Of a stretch of DNA of 64,000 nucleotides, positions 1-7,056 are shown one piece after another. The notes below the pieces were generated by a model. The model made no database searches. It was not told the origin of the DNA and saw only the letters and a list, made by a program, of their open reading frames with translations. Location: positions 1 through 64,000 of the forward strand of contig NZ_CBTK010000298.1 of assembly GCF_000531125.1 (NCBI RefSeq), in the 5' to 3' direction. Positions within the stretch are counted from its first letter, which is position 1. Every line of letters starts with the position of its first letter. The translations under genes were made by a program, and so were the position numbers. The stretch is from Candidatus Contendobacter odensis Run_B_J11. GTDB taxonomy: Bacteria > Pseudomonadota > Gammaproteobacteria > Competibacterales > Competibacteraceae.

Positions 1-71
1 TGCCAAGCACAGGGATGCAGCAATATCTGAGAGTTAGTGCTTAAGTTGGCGCGTATGGGGTAAGGTGCAGC

Positions 72-272
72 ATTACTGATGCTGAAATTGAGGCTGATAA
101 TGATCACTGGGATACGCTACTGGCAACGGATGAAGCATAAAAATTATTAGATCGATTAGCAGAAGAGGCATTAGCTGAACATCGATCATCTAACACAAAA
201 CCAATGCGAACTCTGGCAAATCAATCGAACGGGGCCTACGCAAACCTACTGAATTTGAATATTCAGCAATAG
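72..272 (+). pseudogene. decayed antitoxin-like fragment
   Basis: One reading frame gives a short acidic stretch (ITDAEIEADNDHWDTLLATDEA), then TAA at 138-140, then resumes in the same frame as KLLDRLAEEALAEHRSSNTKPM before drifting into unrelated sequence and TAG at 270-272. The acidic, Leu/Glu-rich tail with a KPM-type end resembles short antitoxins of type II toxin-antitoxin pairs. A single base change from CAA to TAA would explain the internal stop. No start codon or partner toxin lies in the window. The family assignment is by resemblance only. Confidence 0.3.
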
Positions 273-358
273 CAGGTTGCTGGCGGGCGGCATTCTCAAT
301 GCAGCCACTGCGTCGCCAGCAACTCATAGTCTTCCAGCAACAGCAACCTCCCGCCCGG

Positions 359-1123
359 CTAATCCAACGCCTGACGAATAGCGCGCAGGCTGACCGCCGC
401 ACCTGAAGTCAACTTGTAATCCACAAAACGACTCACATGCGTCTCGCCGGGATTGATTTCCACGGTGGGGATGCCGGTCTGGCTGGCCTGTGCCACCGGG
501 CCAGCGATGTAAGGGAACACGCTGGTGGTGCCGATGCTGAACACCAGATCGAAGCCCTGATCCAGTTCCGCATATAAGTGCTGAATAGCGGCGGACGGCA
601 GCACCTCGCCGAATAACACCACCCGTGGCCGCACCGGCGCATGACAGCGCGGGCAAGATGGCGGCATCTCCAGCTCGCTATAGTCCGGCACGGTGGCCGC
701 GTAGTCGCAGCGGGTGCATAGCAGATCGTGGATGTCGCCGTGAATTTCAATCAGATTGCGGCTACCCGCGTCGCGGTGGAACCCGTCAATATTCTGCGTC
801 AGCACACAGACCTCAAAATGATCCTGCCACTCGGCGATAATGGTGTGCGCATCATTGAAGCGCGCCCCGCGACAGGAATACTCAATCTGATGCAGATATT
901 TCCAGGTGATGGCCGGGTTGGCTTCGAGCATCGAACCGGACAACGCGGTTTCGATGGGGAATTGGTCTTCGGTGGTCTGATCGTTGTACAGCCCGCCGAT
1001 GCCGCGATAGGTCGGCAGGCCGGAATCGGCGGAAATACCGGCGCCGGTGATAAACAGCAGCCGACGGGCGCGGCGCATTTCCTCGACAATTCGGGCGACA
1101 ATAGCGGGATTGGGGTCGGACAT
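359..1123 (-). CDS. Sir2-family NAD-dependent protein deacylase
   Basis: A 254-residue sirtuin that removes acyl groups from lysines using NAD+, probably in the cytoplasm. Visible motifs are the NAD-binding GAGIS at residues 27-31, TQNID at 109-113, HGD at 128-130 with H128 as the expected catalytic base, and a structural zinc site made of C136, C139, C157 and C160. The length fits a complete bacterial sirtuin. It is transcribed divergently from the glycosyltransferase at 1156, with only 32 bases between the two starts, so their promoters must overlap. The substrate cannot be read from sequence. Confidence 0.93.
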   Translation of the reverse strand: MSDPNPAIVARIVEEMRRARRLLFITGAGISADSGLPTYRGIGGLYNDQTTEDQFPIETALSGSMLEANPAITWKYLHQIEYSCRGARFNDAHTIIAEWQDHFEVCVLTQNIDGFHRDAGSRNLIEIHGDIHDLLCTRCDYAATVPDYSELEMPPSCPRCHAPVRPRVVLFGEVLPSAAIQHLYAELDQGFDLVFSIGTTSVFPYIAGPVAQASQTGIPTVEINPGETHVSRFVDYKLTSGAAVSLRAIRQALD

Positions 1124-1155
1124 GATGGAACCTCGCGGGAACGATTAGGGGCCTG

Positions 1156-2349
1156 ATGAAAATTCTAATGCTTTCGGACGTGTATTTTCCGCGTGTGAAC
1201 GGGGTTTCTACATCCATTCAAACTTTTCGCTGCGAATTGCAGCGCTTGGGGCACGAAATCTGGGTAGTCGCACCGGATTACGGCCAGCCGACTGCCGATG
1301 AAGACCGGATCTGCCGGGTGCCGTCCCGCCAGGTATTGCTTGATCCCGAAGATCGGATGATGCGGCCCAACTTGTTGTCGCGGCGGTTGGCGGAACTACG
1401 CGCCCATCAGTTTGACATCGTGCATATCCAGACCCCGTTCGTCGCCCATTATGCCGGCGTCCGACTGGCGCAGCAGTGGGGCGTGCCCTGCGTCGAGACC
1501 TATCACACCTTTTTCGAGGAATATCTGTTTCATTACTTGCCGGTGTTGCCGAAGCGTGGTTGGCGGGCAGTAGCCCGGCTGTTATCGCGCCGTCAGTGCA
1601 ATCAACTGAATGGGTTGGTGGTGCCGTCGCAAGCGATGCGCGAGGTGCTGGTCCAGTACGGAGTGCGAACCTCGATGCGAGTGATTCCGACCGGGATGCC
1701 GCTGGAATCTTTTCAGGAAGGCGACGGCGCCGCATTTCGGTCCCGCCACAACATCGCCATCGGACAACCGACTCTGGTGTTCGTGGGTCGAGTGGCGTTC
1801 GAGAAGAACATCGAGTTTCTGCTGCATGTGGTGCGGGAACTCCAGCAAACCACCCATCCCGATCTCGTGCTGATTATCGCTGGCGAGGGACCGGCAGAAA
1901 CGTCGTTGCGCCGGCTGGGAACCACCCTCGGGCTGGAGGCCAACCTGCGCTTTGTGCGCTATCTGGCGCGAGGCGTTGAATTGAGCAGTTGCTATCAGGC
2001 GGGTGATGTCTTCGTGTTTGCTTCGCGCACTGAGACTCAGGGACTGGTGTTGCTGGAGGCGATGAGTCTGGGGGTGCCGGTGGTGTCCACGGCGGTCATG
2101 GGCACCCGCGACATTCTGGCGGCGAACCAAGGCGCGCTGGTCGCCGAGGAAAATGTAGCGGGTTTCGCCACTCAGGTGCGCCGGGTGCTGGACGATGCCG
2201 AACTGCGCCGCCGCCTGTGTGCGGAAGGGCGGATTTATGCCCGGCAGTGGGCAGCAGAAGGTCCGGCCCAGGCGTTGCTGGCGTTCTACGCCGATCTCCG
2301 GGCCGGGCGAGTGACGGACAGCAACGCTCAGGAATTCAGCAAGCGGTAG
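1156..2349 (+). CDS. GT4-family glycosyltransferase
   Basis: A 397-residue GT-B fold glycosyltransferase. The N-terminus (MKILMLSDVYFPRVNGVSTS) carries the glycine-containing donor-domain opening typical of alpha-mannosyl/glucosyl transferases that act on glycolipids. The C-terminal half has the family E-x7-E region (ETQGLVLLEAMSLGVPVV, near residues 295-312) that binds the nucleotide-sugar donor. It probably works at the inner face of the cytoplasmic membrane. Its last 22 bases overlap the 3' end of the convergent parA-like gene. The acceptor and sugar are not determined. Confidence 0.88.
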   Translation: MKILMLSDVYFPRVNGVSTSIQTFRCELQRLGHEIWVVAPDYGQPTADEDRICRVPSRQVLLDPEDRMMRPNLLSRRLAELRAHQFDIVHIQTPFVAHYAGVRLAQQWGVPCVETYHTFFEEYLFHYLPVLPKRGWRAVARLLSRRQCNQLNGLVVPSQAMREVLVQYGVRTSMRVIPTGMPLESFQEGDGAAFRSRHNIAIGQPTLVFVGRVAFEKNIEFLLHVVRELQQTTHPDLVLIIAGEGPAETSLRRLGTTLGLEANLRFVRYLARGVELSSCYQAGDVFVFASRTETQGLVLLEAMSLGVPVVSTAVMGTRDILAANQGALVAEENVAGFATQVRRVLDDAELRRRLCAEGRIYARQWAAEGPAQALLAFYADLRAGRVTDSNAQEFSKR

Positions 2350-3092
2350 AGCGCCTCGAACTCCCGGCTCAATTTGTGTTTGGGGTCAAGATGAATCATC
2401 GGCAGCGCCTGAGCGTGTGATTCACGGATTTTGATCGAGGCCGAAAGAAATGCCTCCAGCACCGGCAAGCCCTCGGATCGCAGTTCTTCGACCAGGCGCA
2501 CCGGCAGGTTGGCGCGGGCCTGATAGTGGTTGACCACGATCCCTTCAATCCGCAGCGCGCGGTTATGGTCGGCCTGAATCTCGCGCACGCTGTCCATCAG
2601 CGTGTACAGGGCGCGGTGGGAAAAATCGTCGCAATCGAACGGGATCAGGCAGGTGTCAGCAGCGATCAATGCCGAACGGGTGTAGAAATTCAGCGCGGGC
2701 GGAGTGTCGATGAAAACATCGTCAAATTCGGTGAAGGTCTCCATCGCCTCCCGCAGCTTGTACATCTTGTAGCGTGATTCCAGCTTGATTTGCAGGTCTT
2801 CCAGCCGGGGATCGGAGGGCAGGACGCTGAGATTAGGAAACGGAGTTTGAACGATATAGGCAGCGGGTTTATCAGCAAACATCTTGTAGGTCAGGATGTC
2901 GTCGAAAAAATGGGCCAGGGTTTTCTTCTGCTCATCCAACATATTACCGAGCAGGTAGCGGGAAGCGTTGGCCTGCGGATCCAAATCTACGACCAGGGTT
3001 CGTCGACCCTGAGCGGCGCCGATGGCGGCCAGATTACAAGTAATGGTGGATTTGCCCACCCCTCCTTTCTGGTTGAAAACGACTCGGCGCAT
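2328..3092 (-). CDS. ParA/MinD-family ATPase, orphan
   Basis: A 254-residue P-loop ATPase with a deviant Walker A motif (KGGVGKST, residues 9-16), a Walker A' region DLDPQAN near residues 37-43 and a Walker B-type DTPP near 130. These are the hallmarks of ParA proteins, which position DNA or protein cargo by ATP-dependent cycling on the nucleoid. No ParB gene or parS-like cluster is visible next to it, so it is an orphan here. Its cargo could be a plasmid-derived locus, granules or a membrane machine. The gene converges on the glycosyltransferase with a 22-base overlap. Confidence 0.88.
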   Translation of the reverse strand: MRRVVFNQKGGVGKSTITCNLAAIGAAQGRRTLVVDLDPQANASRYLLGNMLDEQKKTLAHFFDDILTYKMFADKPAAYIVQTPFPNLSVLPSDPRLEDLQIKLESRYKMYKLREAMETFTEFDDVFIDTPPALNFYTRSALIAADTCLIPFDCDDFSHRALYTLMDSVREIQADHNRALRIEGIVVNHYQARANLPVRLVEELRSEGLPVLEAFLSASIKIRESHAQALPMIHLDPKHKLSREFEALYRLLNS

Positions 3093-3193
3093 GGCGGTTT
3101 CCGTGGTTGGGGCTTCAAATAAGTGTAATCAAGTGGCGGGAGAGCGTCGAGATTCATCTGGCTGGGAGACCTTAAGAAAAGTCGAGGAATGAA

Positions 3194-3222
3194 TTGACGC
3201 AGTGCAATATAAACTCTATACT
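3194..3222 (+). promoter_or_regulatory. sigma70-type promoter of small RNA candidate 1
   Basis: TTGACG at 3194-3199 and TATACT at 3217-3222 are separated by exactly 17 bases, which is a near-consensus sigma70 promoter. No ORF with a ribosome binding site starts before the terminator at 3278-3307. Confidence 0.7.
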
Positions 3223-3228
3223 GCAACG

Positions 3229-3307
3229 CAACATTCATCGTGAAAGTTGTCCTCCAATCCTCCTTTGGTGGTTCTTTGCCGAGGTCATCAACGACCTCGG
3301 CTTTTTT
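3229..3307 (+). ncRNA. candidate small RNA, copy 1 of a tandem pair
   Basis: A predicted transcript of about 79 nt runs from a start about 7 bases after the -10 box to the T tract of a strong terminator. It contains two CCTCC blocks (around 3251 and 3260) that could pair with Shine-Dalgarno sequences, followed by TTTGGTGGTT. The same layout recurs 133 bases downstream. The terminator stem differs between copies by a pair change that keeps pairing (A-T here, G-C there), which favours a functional RNA. No known RNA family was recognised. It lies between the divergent parA-like gene and msrQ. Confidence 0.55.
3278..3307 (+). terminator. Rho-independent terminator of small RNA 1
   Basis: A 9-bp stem (GCCGAGGTC at 3278-3286 with GACCTCGGC at 3293-3301) closes a 6-base loop and is followed by six T residues. 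Confidence 0.85.
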
Positions 3308-3326
3308 ATTGCGGTTGCAAAAAAAC

Positions 3327-3356
3327 TTGACGCACTGCAACATAATCGCTTATTTT
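3327..3356 (+). promoter_or_regulatory. promoter of small RNA candidate 2
   Basis: TTGACG at 3327-3332 is the counterpart of the first copy, exactly 133 bases downstream. The best -10 match is TATTTT at 3351-3356 with an 18-base spacer, weaker than in copy 1. The shared core GACGCA(G/C)TGCAA after the -35 box could be part of an operator common to both copies. Confidence 0.5.
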
Positions 3357-3362
3357 ACGCCC

Positions 3363-3437
3363 TAACATCGTTTAGATGTTGTTGTTCCCAACTTCCTTTG
3401 GTGGTTATTTGCCGGGGCCTAAACCCCCGGCTTTTTT
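3363..3437 (+). ncRNA. candidate small RNA, copy 2 of a tandem pair
   Basis: A predicted transcript of about 75 nt is homologous to the one 133 bases upstream. It keeps the CTTCCTTTGGTGGTTATTTGCC core and ends in a GC-rich terminator. The 5' part has diverged more than the core and terminator, as expected when the functional part is the C/T-rich segment plus the hairpin. It could act as an antisense RNA on ribosome binding sites; this is inference. Confidence 0.5.
3411..3437 (+). terminator. Rho-independent terminator of small RNA 2
   Basis: A 7-bp stem (GCCGGGG at 3411-3417 with CCCCGGC at 3425-3431) is followed by six T residues. It is the counterpart of the terminator at 3278-3307. Confidence 0.85.
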
Positions 3438-3535
3438 ATGGCTGCGACGCAGAGCCGCAATCGGGAGAGCGATGATCCAGGAACTTTCTGGATACCCCTG
3501 TTCCGATAGTTTGGCAAGCCTACTAAACGCTCTGG

Positions 3536-4168
3536 ATGTTTTCCCTCATGACTCCGCAGCAACCCCGCCTGATTTCGCGACTGGGCAAACCGCTGGTATT
3601 CATAGCCAGCTTGTTGCCTCTTGTTTGGCTGTGCTGGTTGATTAGGCAGGGACAGTTGGGCGCCAATCCGGTTGAGACCCTCAGCCACCATAGCGGCGAC
3701 TGGAGCCTGCGCTTTCTGCTATTGACGCTGGCGGTGACGCCATTGCGGCGGTTAACCGGCTGGAACCGCCTGCAACAGTTTCGACGGATGCTAGGCTTAT
3801 TTACTTTCTTCTATGTCTGCCTGCACTTTGGCGTCTATTTGATTTTTGACCAGTTTTTTGATCTGCGGGCGATCATCGAGGATGTCGCTCAACGACCCTA
3901 TATCACGGTGGGCTTCGCCGGTTGGCTGCTGCTGATTCCTCTGGCCGTGACCTCAACCCACACGATGATCAAGCGACTGGGACGGAATTGGCAGCGATTG
4001 CACCGGCTGGTTTATGTTATTGGTGCACTGGGTGTCCTGCATTATCTATGGCTGGTCAAGGCCGATCTGACCGAACCGCTGGTTTATGCCGGAGTGTTGG
4101 CGGTGTTGCTGGGCTATCGGCTGTGGTGGTGGACTCGCTCGGCCAGGATCGCCCGCTCCATCCGCTAA
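3536..4168 (+). CDS. msrQ: MsrQ (YedZ) heme-binding membrane subunit of methionine sulfoxide reductase
   Basis: A 210-residue polytopic membrane protein of the ferric reductase-like family. MsrQ passes electrons through heme to the periplasmic molybdoenzyme MsrP, which repairs oxidised methionines. Five or six hydrophobic segments are visible, with family-typical histidines in YVCLHFGVY (near residue 101), TSTHTMIKRLGRNWQRLHRL (near 143 and 157) and GVLHYLW (near 169). The start at 3536 could be replaced by the ATG at 3551. The msrP gene normally found beside it is missing here, so the partner must lie elsewhere or be lost. Confidence 0.9.
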   Translation: MFSLMTPQQPRLISRLGKPLVFIASLLPLVWLCWLIRQGQLGANPVETLSHHSGDWSLRFLLLTLAVTPLRRLTGWNRLQQFRRMLGLFTFFYVCLHFGVYLIFDQFFDLRAIIEDVAQRPYITVGFAGWLLLIPLAVTSTHTMIKRLGRNWQRLHRLVYVIGALGVLHYLWLVKADLTEPLVYAGVLAVLLGYRLWWWTRSARIARSIR

Positions 4169-4293
4169 AAGCCACGCGACAACAGCTTAGGAATTCAAGC
4201 CCGTTACTAACGGAAAGTGGCGCTGTTTTCGCTGAGACCGCCATGAACGGTCTGCTAGACTGACATCATTGCTGACCGCCGGATCGCTACGCC

Positions 4294-5160
4294 ATGACCC
4301 CTGAATCGCTGGTGAAAATCACCCGCACCTTGTTTTCCCTTCCCGATGTCGTAAAGCGGATCAATGAACTCATTGATAATCCTGCTACTCAGGTTTCCGA
4401 TCTCGCCGAGGTGATTCTTTGCGATCCCGCGCTGTCAGCCCGACTGTTACGACTGGTCAATAGCGCCTATTACGGACGCCCCCATCGGGTGGACTCCATC
4501 CCGCAAGCAATTCTCCTGGTTGGAGAACGGGGATTACGTGACCTGATCCTTGCCACCGCTGCTGTCACTCTGTTCAAAGGGCTGCCACCGGAACAAGTGA
4601 ATATGGATTTATTTTGGTTCCGAAGTATTGCCTGTGGCATCGCCGCACGACTGCTCGCCCGGCGCAAGCATCTCTATGAGGGAGAACGGCTGTTCATCGC
4701 GGGCCTGCTACACAATATTGGCCGGCTGATTTTCTACAGCCAGTGCCCGGACTTGTATCGCGAGGCGTTGGGTCGCGTTGAACGAGGCGAATGCGAAATC
4801 GCCATAGCTGAGCGGCAGGTCTTTGGTTTTACCTATGCGGATTTAAGCGCCGAACTCCTCAAAGCCTGGCGGCTTCCCGAACCCCTGCGGATCGCGGTTG
4901 CCTACCATTTGAAACCGGCCAAGGCACCCAACTACCCGTTGGAAGCCAAAATCATTCATGTCGCTGCCCGAATCACCTGCGATCTGCAAATCGACGCTGA
5001 ATTCGTCGCCACTATCGAATATAGCCATGAAATGCTCGAAGAATTCTCCAGCCTGCTGAGCTTGCCGGTGGCGACATTGGTTGCGCTGCCCGAGGAAATC
5101 AACCGGCAAGGTCATGAGGTTTTTCAGATTGTTCGTTCAGGGAAAGCTCCGATCTGCTGA
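4294..5160 (+). CDS. HDOD-domain protein
   Basis: A 288-residue protein made almost wholly of an HDOD domain, a degenerate HD-type fold used in bacterial signalling. The opening (LPDVVKRINELIDNPATQVS, near residues 17-36), ILCDPALSARLLRLVNSAYYG (42-62) and FIAGLLHNIGRLIFY (near 130-144) match the family layout. These proteins usually have no enzyme activity of their own and relay signals with receiver, GGDEF or kinase partners. No extra output domain and no two-component gene is adjacent, so its partner is unknown. Confidence 0.87.
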   Translation: MTPESLVKITRTLFSLPDVVKRINELIDNPATQVSDLAEVILCDPALSARLLRLVNSAYYGRPHRVDSIPQAILLVGERGLRDLILATAAVTLFKGLPPEQVNMDLFWFRSIACGIAARLLARRKHLYEGERLFIAGLLHNIGRLIFYSQCPDLYREALGRVERGECEIAIAERQVFGFTYADLSAELLKAWRLPEPLRIAVAYHLKPAKAPNYPLEAKIIHVAARITCDLQIDAEFVATIEYSHEMLEEFSSLLSLPVATLVALPEEINRQGHEVFQIVRSGKAPIC

Positions 5161-5202
5161 GAATGATCCAATGCGGCGCCTTCATCCATGGCAGTTCCGA
5201 AC

Positions 5203-5880
5203 TCACGACCGAAATAACCGCGAGTACTGGGTTTCGTGCAATATGCCGGCTAACGCTAATCCCGGTGCAGCCGCGCCAATCTCCTCATCCGCCAGCGTCA
5301 AACCATCAACGACCGCCGCCGCAATCGCCGATCCGGCAGCGACCAACAAGCGCTGACTGGCGGTTTGGCCGAGTGGAATCAGGCGGGTAGCGGCGATGAT
5401 CTGGTTCTCGGTCCAGGCCCAGGCATAACCGGTCGCCGCTTCCGGCAGTGGAATCTCCCAGCGCACCGCCGCCAGACTGAACAGGGTGGCGAAGCAGACC
5501 TGTGGTGCATTCCGCCACGATGTTGCTTCATTCAAACCGAGATCGACCAGCAACCGGGCCAGCGCGGTGCCAAGATGGCGGTCCTCCTGCTGCAATTCTG
5601 CTGCTTCGCGTGAGGCATACAAGCGAGCGTTCCAGCGTTGCACCGCCTCTGCATCGGTCTCCTGCCAACCGCGATACAAGCGGGCAAGCACCGGCACATC
5701 CAGCCGCCGCACACTATGGTTCAGCAGACCGAGAATCCATTCACCAGCGCTGGTTTCATCCCGCACCCAACCGCGATCCACCGCGTATTCCAGCCCTTGC
5801 GAATAGGCATACGCGCCCACCGGCAGGGTGGGACTGCACAATTGCAACAGCCGCAGCAGGCTGGGGAGAGTGAGGGGCAT
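5203..5880 (-). CDS. ureF: urease accessory protein UreF
   Basis: A 225-residue UreF, the GTPase-gating chaperone that with UreD/UreH and UreG loads nickel into apo-urease. The start at 5880 (MPLTLPSLLRLLQLCSPTLP) is preferred because the family signature PTLPVGAYAYSQGLE follows at once; the open frame upstream is only read-through of ureE sequence. It lies 34 bases after ureE in the same direction. The next operon member, ureG, is not found: the convergent HDOD gene ends at 5160. The structural genes ureABC and ureD lie 52 kb away. Confidence 0.93.
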   Translation of the reverse strand: MPLTLPSLLRLLQLCSPTLPVGAYAYSQGLEYAVDRGWVRDETSAGEWILGLLNHSVRRLDVPVLARLYRGWQETDAEAVQRWNARLYASREAAELQQEDRHLGTALARLLVDLGLNEATSWRNAPQVCFATLFSLAAVRWEIPLPEAATGYAWAWTENQIIAATRLIPLGQTASQRLLVAAGSAIAAAVVDGLTLADEEIGAAAPGLALAGILHETQYSRLFRS

Positions 5881-5914
5881 ACGGGGCAGAGGCGTTGAAG
5901 GACTTGGCTGATAA

Positions 5915-6388
5915 CTATGGGTGCGAGTGATGCCCGCCGCTGTAAGCCCCGGTTTCCGGCTCGAACGGGGCTTGCTCGCACACCACCTCCAGCCCCAGTT
6001 CCCGCACCATCCTGTCCAGTACATGATCGTGCAAATAACGTAGCCAGCCCAGGCCGAGTTGCAGGGCGATGTGGCGGTTACCGAGATGGTAGGCGGCCCG
6101 CGCCAGCAGCAGTGGGTCAGCAGCGCGGGCGGTGGACACGGCTTCCGTGGCTGCGCGTACTTCGACGATCAGACCGCAGGTGGCGCGCAGTCGGTCGCTG
6201 TGGCGCAATACCGTGCCGCGCGGCAGGAACAATCCTACCTCCGCGCCGTTGTCCAACCACGTTCGCAATCGGCTCTTCTGGCGCAGTTCGAACGGTAGGG
6301 TAAGAGTGGCCTGAGCAGGAAGCGCGTCATGTAGGCGTTCGATGATTTGCAATTCCAGGCGGTCGTCGCCGGTCATTTTGGTAAGCAT
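5915..6388 (-). CDS. ureE: urease accessory protein UreE
   Basis: A 157-residue nickel metallochaperone that delivers Ni2+ to the urease maturation complex. The N-terminal domain has [20 protein letters not shown] and [13 protein letters not shown], and the C-terminal metal-binding domain has [13 protein letters not shown] (the conserved metal-site histidine region) and a short His-rich tail GGHHSHP. The tail is much shorter than in enteric UreE proteins. ATG 6388 is chosen over TTG 6394. It is the first gene of the ureEF fragment; ureC, its normal upstream neighbour, ends at 58472. Confidence 0.93.
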   Translation of the reverse strand: MLTKMTGDDRLELQIIERLHDALPAQATLTLPFELRQKSRLRTWLDNGAEVGLFLPRGTVLRHSDRLRATCGLIVEVRAATEAVSTARAADPLLLARAAYHLGNRHIALQLGLGWLRYLHDHVLDRMVRELGLEVVCEQAPFEPETGAYSGGHHSHP

Positions 6389-6522
6389 GGTCAAGGTCTA
6401 TCAGATCGATCATAATCGCACGATTTTTGGATGGCAGCGTTTTCAGTACGCGAAGTTGGTGGAAATCGTACTGAGAGCATTGCGCAACTCCAAAGTCACT
6501 TTAGCAGCCCATCGGATTCAAT

Positions 6523-7056
6523 ATGCCTTCAATTTCTGCATCTCCAATAGGGTCGTTCCATTGTGCAAAATTTCGCCTGTCGATTGGGTTCGCCATGCTG
6601 GCGCTCATCGCGGCGAGTAGCGCCCGATCCAGCATTTTTGAAGAGGGCGATATGCTGATGGTGCAAGTAGCGCCGGGCGCTATTCATTTTAACTATAGTC
6701 CCGATCACGCTGATTTTTCCTGGCTGGTCGGTCTGGAGTGGCAGTCTTCTTCGCGCTGGCTAGTGGGCGCATCCTATTTCAACAATAGCTTCGACCAAAA
6801 ATGCGAGTATTTCTACTTCGGGAAATCCTGGCCGCTGGAATTCATCAGCAGCAACGTCTATTTCAAGCTGACCGGCGGTCTGCTGCTCGGCTACAAGGAG
6901 CCTTACGAGGACAAAATACCCTTTAACAACGATGGAGTGGCGCCGGGCGTTGTACCGGGACTCGGTTACCAGTATGGCGACTTCAACGTACAGATCAATG
7001 CGCTCGGCGGAGCGGGAATCATGTTTACCTTCGGTTACAATCTAATCAAATGGTGA
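6523..7056 (+). CDS. outer-membrane beta-barrel-like protein of unknown function
   Basis: A 177-residue protein with a hydrophobic N-terminal signal-like segment (FAMLALIAASSARS, near residues 24-37) followed by alternating aromatic/polar strands (WLVGLEWQSSSRWLVGASYF, VYFKLTGGLLLGYK, FGYNLIKW) typical of a small outer-membrane barrel. The last residues form a plausible barrel-ending strand. ATG 6595 is a shorter possible start. Its stop codon overlaps the start of the glycan gene at 7050, so it is probably translated with that cluster. I do not recognise a specific family. Confidence 0.65.
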   Translation: MPSISASPIGSFHCAKFRLSIGFAMLALIAASSARSSIFEEGDMLMVQVAPGAIHFNYSPDHADFSWLVGLEWQSSSRWLVGASYFNNSFDQKCEYFYFGKSWPLEFISSNVYFKLTGGLLLGYKEPYEDKIPFNNDGVAPGVVPGLGYQYGDFNVQINALGGAGIMFTFGYNLIKW

